Source of the DNA: CAIOZW01 sp049317725
GTDB taxonomy: Bacteria; Acidobacteriota; Blastocatellia; RBC074
Direction: 5' to 3'
NCBI GenBank assembly: GCA_049317725.1
Contig: JBMOHS010000166.1
Location: forward strand, 1 to 8,793
Length of the DNA: 8,793 bases
Positions 3,323 to 8,793 of this stretch are shown here, piece after piece (the stretch's first letter is position 1; the number at the start of each line of letters is the position of its first letter). The notes under the pieces are model-generated. The model saw only the letters and a program-made list of their open reading frames with translations. It searched no databases and was not told where the DNA came from. Made by a program: the position numbers and the translations under genes.

Positions 3323-4621
3323 ATGGCAAGAAGGACGGGAGAGGCGAGGAGCAGCGTGACACCTGTACAAAAGACCCGGTTGGAGAATGGCCTGACCGTC
3401 ATCTCGGAGGAGATGACGCAGGTTCGATCGGTCAGCTTCGGGATCTTTCTCAAGACAGGGTCACGACAGGAGACGCCGGACCGGCACGGCTTGACCCATT
3501 TCATCGAGCACGCGCTCTTCAAGGGAACCCGGACGCGCACGGCAGCCCAGCTCGCCGCGGAGGCGGACCGACTGGGAGGCAATCTCGACGCCTTCACCGG
3601 GCGGGAGATCGTCGGCTTTCACGACAAGGTGCTCGATGAGCATCTGCCGCGGGCGTTTGAGCTGGTGGCGGACCTGGTGACAGCGCCGGTCTTCGACCGC
3701 CTCGAACTGGAGAAGGAGCGCAACGTCATCTTGGAAGAGTTGAAGATGGTGGAAGATACGCCGGACGACATCATCTTCGATCTCTTTTCGGAGGGGATCT
3801 ATCCAAACCACCCGCTCGGCCGGCCAATTCTGGGCACGCGGGAGTCGCTGGCGGCGTTCACGCCCGAGCTGGTCTGGCCCTACTACCGGGAGATCTTCGT
3901 GCCGGGCAACTTGGTCCTGGCAGCGGCTGGGAACATTCCACACGAAGAGGTGGTGGGGCTAGCGCAACGTCATTATGGCCATCTCCCGGCAGGCGGGGGG
4001 CTGGCACCGGTACAGATCCCGGTCGCGGCGGCCCCGATTGTTCTGCACGCCCGGGAGGAGCTCGAGCAGTCCCATCTGGTGGTCGGGGCACCCTGTCCCT
4101 CCGCAGTCAGCGAGGATCGCTACACGTGCCATCTGTTGAGCGTCATCCTCGGCGGAGGGATGAGTTCGCGCCTCTTCCAGTCGGTGCGGGAAGATCGCGG
4201 GCTGGTCTACACGATCTATTGCGCCATCAATCTCTTCTCTGATTGCGGGAATTTGACAATCTACGCGGGGACGTCGCCCGAGCGGTTGACGGAGACCGTC
4301 GAGGCGACGATGGCCGAGGTCCGCCGCCTCAAAGCGGCGCCGGTGGAGGAGGAGGAACTCCATCGCAACAAGGAGCAGTTGAAGGCCTCGCTGGTTCTCA
4401 ACCTCGAGTCGACCTCTTCGCGGATGAGCGCGCTGGCCCAGCAGGAGATGACGCACGGTCGACATCTGACGACAGAAGAGATCACGGCTGGCGTCGAGGC
4501 CGTGACACCAGCCGCGATCCATCGGCTGGCCGGTCAGATCTTCGATTCCAACCACCTCTCAGCAACCGTTCTCGGCGAACTCGACGGATTCACCCTCGGG
4601 CGCGAGGACCTCACCTGCTGA
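3323..4621 (+). CDS. M16 family (insulinase/processing-peptidase-like) zinc metallopeptidase
   Basis: This 432-residue protein has the inverted zinc-binding motif HFIEH (H59, E62, H63), with the third zinc ligand E139 in VILEEL 76 residues after H63, as expected for M16 peptidases. The C-terminal half carries GGGMSSRLFQ followed by REDRGLVY (about 277-296), the arginine/tyrosine signature of the non-catalytic half. The length fits single-unit bacterial members such as Bacillus MlpA (about 410) and YmxG-like enzymes. There is no signal peptide, so it is probably cytoplasmic. The start at 3323 is chosen because AGGAGGGGG (3307-3315) lies 7 nt upstream and family members begin shortly before the RLENG motif (residues 20-24 here). 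An in-frame ATG at 3239 would add 28 residues of unlikely composition. It heads the plus-strand gene string; the next gene begins 44 nt after its stop. The substrate cannot be predicted. Confidence 0.93.
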   Translation: MARRTGEARSSVTPVQKTRLENGLTVISEEMTQVRSVSFGIFLKTGSRQETPDRHGLTHFIEHALFKGTRTRTAAQLAAEADRLGGNLDAFTGREIVGFHDKVLDEHLPRAFELVADLVTAPVFDRLELEKERNVILEELKMVEDTPDDIIFDLFSEGIYPNHPLGRPILGTRESLAAFTPELVWPYYREIFVPGNLVLAAAGNIPHEEVVGLAQRHYGHLPAGGGLAPVQIPVAAAPIVLHAREELEQSHLVVGAPCPSAVSEDRYTCHLLSVILGGGMSSRLFQSVREDRGLVYTIYCAINLFSDCGNLTIYAGTSPERLTETVEATMAEVRRLKAAPVEEEELHRNKEQLKASLVLNLESTSSRMSALAQQEMTHGRHLTTEEITAGVEAVTPAAIHRLAGQIFDSNHLSATVLGELDGFTLGREDLTC

Positions 4622-4665
4622 GGGGGCCTGCTGACGGGATCGATTGAGATAAGGAGGCGCTCGCG

Positions 4666-5178
4666 ATGTATTGTCCAGCCTGTGCGGCACCGATCGATGG
4701 GATGCGCTACTGCCGGGCTTGTGGAGCCAATGTCAGTCTCATCCCGCAGGCACTGAGCGGCCAGTTGCCGGCCACTCCTGCCACTCCTGCCACTCCTGCC
4801 ACCCCTGCCATCCCATCTTCGGTCCAGGGAGGGCGGGAGAGGAGAGAGGGACCTCCCTCCGTCGAGTCGATCTCGAAGAACCTCTTCAGCGGGGTTGGAA
4901 TGTTTGTCGTGGCGCTGCTTGTTTGGCGGTTCTTTCCCGGGGGATCCTTCTGGTGGTTCTGGTTGCTGATACCGGCGTTTGCGTCGATCGGGAAGGGTTT
5001 GGGGAAGTATTGGCAACTGCGGCGGGAGGAGAGCGGGCCCTTCGATAGCCGAGTGGAGCGCCTGCCTCCTGTCGGCCGAGAGACGCCGGCAGGCCGCTTC
5101 GAGCCAGGGCAGGGGAGCGTGACGGAGCAGACGACGCGGCGCCTGGGCAGGTCTGGTCCAGCCCGGGAGGAGCCCTGA
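4666..5178 (+). CDS. Small zinc-ribbon protein with two predicted membrane helices
   Basis: This 170-residue protein starts with a zinc ribbon, CPAC (C3, C6) and CRAC (C16, C19). A flexible Thr-Pro-Ala repeat linker (about 36-50) and a charged stretch follow. Two hydrophobic segments, about 73-90 and 94-109, are rich in Phe and Trp (WWFWLL). The C-terminal 60 residues are charged and look disordered. The likely topology has both ends in the cytoplasm. An optimal AAGGAGG lies at 4651-4657, 8 nt before the ATG. The stop shares one base with the next start (TGATG), a sign of translational coupling. The function is unknown; similar zinc-ribbon plus membrane-helix proteins are common in Acidobacteria to my recollection. 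The zinc ribbon is clear; everything else is description. Confidence 0.8.
   Translation: MYCPACAAPIDGMRYCRACGANVSLIPQALSGQLPATPATPATPATPAIPSSVQGGRERREGPPSVESISKNLFSGVGMFVVALLVWRFFPGGSFWWFWLLIPAFASIGKGLGKYWQLRREESGPFDSRVERLPPVGRETPAGRFEPGQGSVTEQTTRRLGRSGPAREEP
4772..4810 (+). repeat. 9-bp tandem repeat CCACTCCTG inside the zinc-ribbon gene
   Basis: Three perfect copies (4772-4780, 4781-4789, 4790-4798), a fourth with one change (CCACCCCTG, 4799-4807) and the start of a fifth encode a Thr-Pro-Ala repeat. Because the unit is three codons long, copy-number slippage would change linker length without shifting the frame. Confidence 0.8.
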
Positions 5179-5975
5179 TGCGGATTGCCATCCTCGGGAG
5201 TGGGAGTGCCGGCAATGCGACGCTGGTGGTGGCGGGGCAGACCCGCGTCCTGATCGATTGCGGACTGAGCGGCCGTGAGACGGTGCGCCGCCTGCAGGCC
5301 ATCGGTGAGGATCCCTCCAAGCTCGACGCGGTCGTCTTGACCCACGAGCACGGCGATCACGCCCGTGGGCTCGCCGCGCTGACCAAGCTGCTCGACGTCC
5401 CTGTCTACACCAGCACCGCGACGCTCGAGGCCTGCCGGCTTGGCGAAAAGCTCCCTCAGATTCGACGCGGAGAGTCCTTGGCCGCTGGGCAAGCCTTTGC
5501 CATCGGGGATCTGACCTTTCAGCCCTTTGCCATCCCCCACGATGCTGCCGATCCACTCGCCTTCACGGTCGAGGCGGCAGGGATTCGGATGGGGCTCGCC
5601 GTCGATCTGGGCTATCTTGATCAGGTCCTCGCGCACCATTTTCGCCGCTGTGACGCCCTGATCCTCGAGGCCAATCACGAAATCGAGATGCTCCGCACGT
5701 GCAGTTACTATCCATGGGCGCTCAAGCAGCGGATTCTCGGCCGACAGGGGCACACCTCCAATACGGAGATGGCGCGGTTCCTGCGGGAAGACTTCGATGG
5801 TGCCGCCCACCACATTGTCCTCGCGCACCTCTCGCAGAACACCAACCTGCCCCTTCTGGCCAAGCAGGCGGCGGTGCAGGCTTTGGAAGAGCGGGGCCCA
5901 CTCTTCTCGGCGCGGGCGGAGGAGCGCGTCCGCGTAGCGTGCTACGACGGGCCGAGCGACTGGCTCAACTTGTGA
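5178..5975 (+). CDS. Metallo-beta-lactamase-fold hydrolase, WalJ/YycJ type
   Basis: The 265-residue protein shows the metal-binding motif THEHGDH (H56, H58, D60, H61), then H121 (IPHD), the bridging D143 (AVDLG), the EANHE block (164-168), GHTSN (191-195) and H217 (LAHLSQ). The early GSGSAGN glycine motif (7-13) and the PWALKQRI plus GHTSN region are typical of the YycJ/WalJ subgroup rather than RNase Z or RNase J. Members are predicted two-metal phosphodiesterases; some are reported to have 5' exonuclease activity on DNA, and in Firmicutes the gene sits with the WalRK two-component system. No WalRK genes are here. The start overlaps the previous stop by one base, and GGAGGAG (5166-5172) lies 5 nt upstream inside the preceding gene. 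The reaction is inferred from the family. Confidence 0.9.
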   Translation: MRIAILGSGSAGNATLVVAGQTRVLIDCGLSGRETVRRLQAIGEDPSKLDAVVLTHEHGDHARGLAALTKLLDVPVYTSTATLEACRLGEKLPQIRRGESLAAGQAFAIGDLTFQPFAIPHDAADPLAFTVEAAGIRMGLAVDLGYLDQVLAHHFRRCDALILEANHEIEMLRTCSYYPWALKQRILGRQGHTSNTEMARFLREDFDGAAHHIVLAHLSQNTNLPLLAKQAAVQALEERGPLFSARAEERVRVACYDGPSDWLNL

Positions 5976-6009
5976 CGTCCTTGTGATATTTGGGAGGGAG
6001 GAGGAGCCG

Positions 6010-7137
6010 ATGGCAAGGGAGGGATGGCCGTGGTCTGATTGGCGCGTGGCGCTCCTCGTCGTGCTGCTTGGCGGCGGGATGCTTGACGCCCAAGCCCAGT
6101 CCGGTCGGCGGCCCCAGGGGCAGTCTCCTGCGCCGATTCTCCGCCTGACCACGCTCGAGGTCGTCGTGCCACTCCTCGCTTACGATGCGGACGGTCGCCT
6201 TGTCGATGATCTGCAACCGCACCAAGTCCTCGTCCTCGAGGAGGGGGAGTCGCGGCCTGTGGCGAGCCTCAAGCGTGAGCCGGCCCACCTCCTGCTGCTC
6301 CTCGACGGGGCCAACGAGTTTGGGACCTTCAAGAACGGACCGACCCAGCGCTATCGCGGTAAGGAGGGCCCGATCTGGGAGAAGCGCCCCGCCGAGGCCT
6401 CGCAGCTCGCCCGGCCGACTTCGCACACGTTCGCCGTCGAGCTGCTGGCTCAACTCTCCCCACTCGACGAAGTGGCAGTGATCCAGTACTCCGATCGCGT
6501 GCGCCTCCTGCAGGATTGGACACGGGATCACGCCCAGGCCAAGCGGGCCCTCGAATCGGGCTACCGGATCGGCCTGCGCTCGACCCTCCACGACGCCCTC
6601 CACCTCGCTGCCGAAAAGCTGGCAACCAAGCGCGAGGGGCGCCGCTTGGTCGTCCTCCTCAGTGACGGGATCGACTCGGCCAGCAAGGTTGGCCGGGAGC
6701 GTGCCCTCCGCGCCCTCGAAGCCGCCCAGGCGACCGTCTTCGTCGTTGGCTGGGCCGCGGCGCTGCGGCGGGAGATCGAGCTGGCCGTCGACTGGATGCG
6801 GACCCACGAGGCGTTCAACACCAACTCGGCCCGTCGGATCGGAGAGCTTCGGCGCTACCTTGGCGATCTCGAGCGCGAGGGCCACGAACTCCGGCTGGTT
6901 GCCGAGCAGACCGGTGGGGTCTACCACTCGCCGGCCAACCACGAAGAGCTGCTGGCGACGGCCGCTCCCTTGGCGCGGGAGATCGGGGCGCAGTATAGTC
7001 TCACTTTCATCACGGAGCCCCGCCCGGGCGATGAATCGCGCCGACGGATCGAAGTCCTGCCGGCCCGTCCGGGCTTGAGCGTCCAATCCAGGCGGCGCAT
7101 TCTCGCGCCAGACCCTGATCGAGGAAGGGAGCCCTGA
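6010..7137 (+). CDS. Secreted VWA-domain protein of the 'VWFA-related acidobacterial' type
   Basis: This 375-residue protein begins with a positively charged stretch and a hydrophobic core (about 11-24), ending in AQAQS, a likely signal peptidase I site near residue 29. A beta-rich N-terminal part (43-90, including LEVVVPLLAYDADG) leads into a VWA domain (about 92-250). The C-terminal part, QYSLTFI (329-335) to RPGLSVQSRR (353-362), is typical of the family TIGR03436 named above. The MIDAS motif is incomplete: the usual DxSxS is replaced by DGANE (D99), although T192 and SDG (D219) remain. The start at 6010 is preferred over an in-frame GTG at 5983 because the GGAGGAG stretch ending at 6006 lies just upstream and would otherwise be translated. 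The stop is 2 nt before the next start. It probably acts outside the cytoplasmic membrane, perhaps in protein-protein contacts. Confidence 0.85.
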   Translation: MAREGWPWSDWRVALLVVLLGGGMLDAQAQSGRRPQGQSPAPILRLTTLEVVVPLLAYDADGRLVDDLQPHQVLVLEEGESRPVASLKREPAHLLLLLDGANEFGTFKNGPTQRYRGKEGPIWEKRPAEASQLARPTSHTFAVELLAQLSPLDEVAVIQYSDRVRLLQDWTRDHAQAKRALESGYRIGLRSTLHDALHLAAEKLATKREGRRLVVLLSDGIDSASKVGRERALRALEAAQATVFVVGWAAALRREIELAVDWMRTHEAFNTNSARRIGELRRYLGDLEREGHELRLVAEQTGGVYHSPANHEELLATAAPLAREIGAQYSLTFITEPRPGDESRRRIEVLPARPGLSVQSRRRILAPDPDRGREP

Positions 7138-7139
7138 CC

Positions 7140-7391
7140 TTGAGCGATGCTGTGACCACCCCTCGACGATCCCTGCGCCGTGCCGCTATCGCCCTGGCGG
7201 CCATCTCCCTCGCCTGGACTGCCGCGCTCCTGCTTGGACCCCCTTCGGCCGACTCCTCACTCGGGGACGGCCGGATTGCTTGGCTGATCCCGCTGGGCGC
7301 TGCGGCCCTCAGCCTCCTCTGTTTTCGCCAAGCGCACACCTTCGGAGCCGAGGCTCCGTCAGACGATCGCGAAGAGACGACCCATGATTAA
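7140..7391 (+). CDS. Small two-helix membrane protein, unknown function, TTG start
   Basis: The 83-residue product has a basic N-terminus (RRSLRR, 9-14), two hydrophobic segments (about 15-33 and 46-62) separated by a short polar loop, and an acidic, Asp/Glu-rich tail. By the positive-inside rule the N-terminus would be cytoplasmic. The start is TTG at 7140, supported by GAGGAAGGGAG (7121-7131) at suitable distance; the first ATG nearby is out of frame. The next in-frame alternative is GTG at 7152. The gene begins 2 nt after the VWA gene and its last 8 nt overlap the start of purB, so it is probably translated within the operon. I recognise no family. That the frame is a gene rests on its packing, its ribosome-binding site and its helix pattern. 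Confidence 0.65.
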   Translation: MSDAVTTPRRSLRRAAIALAAISLAWTAALLLGPPSADSSLGDGRIAWLIPLGAAALSLLCFRQAHTFGAEAPSDDREETTHD

Positions 7392-8688
7392 ACGCTACTC
7401 GCTCCCCGAGATGGGGGCCATCTGGACAGAAGAGAACCGCTATCGCAAATGGCTGGAGGTCGAGCTCGCCGCTTGTCAGGCCAATGCCGAGGCGGGCCAC
7501 ATCCCGGCCGAAGCGGTCGAGACGATCCGGGCGAAGGCCGCCTTCTCCGTCGAGCGCATTCACGAACTGGAGAAGACGCTCGATCACGATGTCATCGCCT
7601 TCACGACGAACCTGGCGGAGAATATCGGCCCAGAGGCCCGTTGGGTCCACTATGGCCTGACCTCGTCCGACGTCGTCGATACCGCCAATGCGCTGCTCAT
7701 GCGCGAGGCGGGGGATCTCCTCGTTGCCCGACTCCAGACGCTCAGTGACGTCCTCAAGCGACGGGCTTACGAGTTCAAAGATATCCCGATGATCGGCCGG
7801 ACCCACGGCATCCACGCCGAGCCGACCACGCTCGGCCTGACCTTTGCCCTCTGGTTCGAGGAGAACCGGCGCAACATGGACCGGATGATGCGGGCCCGCG
7901 CCGCGGTGAGCTACGGCAAGCTCTCCGGGGCCGTTGGGGCCTTTGCCCACCTCGATCCGGAGATCGAGGAACGGGTCTGCTTCCTTCTTGGGCTGCGCCC
8001 CGCCAGCGTCTCGACCCAGGTCATTCAACGCGACCGCTACGCCGAATTTGTCTGCGTCCAGGCGATCATTGCCTCCTCGATCGAGAAGATGGCGCTCCAG
8101 GTGCGCCATTGGCAGCGCACCGAGGTCGGTGAGGCGCACGAGTACTTCAAGCCCGGCCAGAAGGGCTCCTCCGCCATGCCCCACAAACGCAACCCGATCC
8201 TCTCCGAGCGGCTCTGTGGAATGGCTCGCCTCCTGCGCGGCTATGCTGTGACCGCCCTTGAGAACAATGCCCTCTGGCACGAACGCGACATCTCCCACTC
8301 CTCCGCCGAGCGCGTCATCCTTCCCGATGCCTGTCTTGCGCTCGACTACATGCTGGCCAAGGTGACCTCTCTGCTTGAGACCCTCGTCGTCAAGCCACAG
8401 CGCATGCTCGAGAACCTCCACGCGACCCGTGGGCTCGTCTTCTCCGGGCAGCTTCTCCTTGAACTGACCGCTGCCGGCGCGGCCCGCGAAGAGGCCTACT
8501 ACTGGGTCCAACGCAACGCACTCGTCTCGTGGGATGAGGGCCGTGACTTTCGTACCCTCGTCGCTGCCGATCCCGATATCGCCCGCACGATCTCCCCGCA
8601 ACAGATCGAGCGTGCCTTCGATGTCCATACCCAACTGAAGAATGTCGACCGTGTCTTTGCCCGTGTCTTTACTGGCAAAGGACGTTAG
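7384..8688 (+). CDS. purB: Adenylosuccinate lyase
   Basis: The 434-residue protein belongs to the fumarase/aspartase superfamily. The signature SSAMPHKRNP (262-271) includes the catalytic serine of the flexible loop (S262 or S263). H68 (LDHDV) and H141 (GRTHG) fall at the positions of the known catalytic histidines of the Bacillus enzyme, and TSSD (93-96) is the substrate-binding block. The length is that of the short, Bacillus-type PurB (about 430). It catalyses two eliminations of fumarate: SAICAR to AICAR in IMP synthesis and adenylosuccinate to AMP. It is cytoplasmic and homotetrameric in the family. The ATG lies within the end of the preceding gene (8-nt overlap) and there is no strong Shine-Dalgarno, so translation probably depends on coupling. 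purS follows after 49 nt, consistent with a purine cluster. Confidence 0.98.
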   Translation: MIKRYSLPEMGAIWTEENRYRKWLEVELAACQANAEAGHIPAEAVETIRAKAAFSVERIHELEKTLDHDVIAFTTNLAENIGPEARWVHYGLTSSDVVDTANALLMREAGDLLVARLQTLSDVLKRRAYEFKDIPMIGRTHGIHAEPTTLGLTFALWFEENRRNMDRMMRARAAVSYGKLSGAVGAFAHLDPEIEERVCFLLGLRPASVSTQVIQRDRYAEFVCVQAIIASSIEKMALQVRHWQRTEVGEAHEYFKPGQKGSSAMPHKRNPILSERLCGMARLLRGYAVTALENNALWHERDISHSSAERVILPDACLALDYMLAKVTSLLETLVVKPQRMLENLHATRGLVFSGQLLLELTAAGAAREEAYYWVQRNALVSWDEGRDFRTLVAADPDIARTISPQQIERAFDVHTQLKNVDRVFARVFTGKGR

Positions 8689-8737
8689 CCCAGCAGGGGC
8701 CTCTACCGCTGGCCACCGTGCAGAAAGGCTCTCTTCG

Positions 8738-8793
8738 ATGCTCGCCAAAGTCTATGTCACACTCAAGGCCGGGGTCCTCGATCCACAGGGAAA
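8738..8793 (+). CDS. purS: PurS subunit of FGAM synthetase, N-terminal fragment at the window edge
   Basis: Only the first 18 codons are present: MLAKVYVTLKAGVLDPQG, cut by the end of the window. The pattern K-V-x-V-x-L-K-x-G-V-L-D-P-Q-G is highly characteristic of PurS, the small subunit (about 80 residues) of the three-part phosphoribosylformylglycinamidine synthase PurSQL, which makes FGAM in de novo purine synthesis. GAAAGG lies about 10 nt upstream of the ATG. A 5-bp CCAGC/GCTGG repeat (8690-8712) lies in the gap after purB but has no T-run. purQ and purL would be expected downstream. The fragment is short, but the match is distinctive and the purB neighbour supports it. Confidence 0.88.
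   Translation, partial: MLAKVYVTLKAGVLDPQG

Noticed and set aside
5983..6009. GTG start extending the VWA protein by 9 residues
   Set aside because: These codons are the purine-rich ribosome-binding site itself (GGGAGGGAGGAGGAG), and the ATG at 6010 begins a normal signal peptide.
4707..6152. 481-codon minus-strand frame opposite the zinc-ribbon and MBL genes
   Set aside because: A high-GC shadow frame: the plus-strand genes have clear catalytic motifs and start signals, and this one has none.
8689..8714. Terminator between purB and purS
   Set aside because: Only a 5-bp CCAGC/GCTGG stem with no T-run, lying in front of a gene of the same pathway.
7309..8748. 479-codon minus-strand frame opposite purB
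   Set aside because: The plus strand encodes an unmistakable adenylosuccinate lyase; the antisense frame is a GC-bias artefact.

Overview
The window looks like a chromosomal segment from a GC-rich, non-model bacterium. The best taxonomic hint is the gene at 6010-7137, which has the layout of the 'VWFA-related acidobacterial' family (signal peptide, N-terminal beta-rich part, degenerate VWA domain). A small zinc-ribbon membrane protein of a kind I associate with the same phylum lies in the same operon. I would guess Acidobacteriota or a neighbouring uncultured phylum, with low certainty. No transposase, integrase, phage gene, tRNA, rRNA or CRISPR array is visible.

Layout. (1) Positions 1-1232, minus strand: a Mre11/SbcD/YhaO-type DNA-repair nuclease, cut off at its C-terminus by the window edge. 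(2) Positions 1233-3322: about 2.1 kb with no credible gene, lower in GC than the genes and rich in inverted repeats. (3) Positions 3323-8793, plus strand: a tightly packed gene string. It encodes an M16 zinc peptidase, a zinc-ribbon membrane protein, a WalJ/YycJ-type metallo-beta-lactamase-fold hydrolase, a VWA protein, a small two-helix membrane protein, adenylosuccinate lyase (purB) and the start of purS. Short gaps, overlapping start and stop codons and good ribosome-binding sites suggest co-transcription. purB and purS act in de novo purine synthesis; the five upstream genes have no evident link to it.

The most unusual content is in the non-coding block. Two related units of about 180 and 173 nt (1810-1992 and 2069-2241) each carry the same ordered series: the octamer GGGCAATC, a GGATT, a long hairpin whose loop contains ACGTGCCCCGTG, and 4-5 nt later a second hairpin whose 20-nt loop contains GACCCCCGT. 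The loops are nearly identical between units. The stems have diverged, and in the second hairpin paired positions changed together (T-A to A-T, G-C to C-G). This is the signature of selection on structure, so a structured RNA is the favoured reading. G-U wobbles and two GNRA tetraloops favour transcription of the plus strand, away from the nuclease gene and toward the M16 operon. I do not recognise it as a known RNA family. Further hairpins, two identically built TGTCA-N8-TGACA sites and a pair of mutually exclusive hairpins lie between it and the operon.
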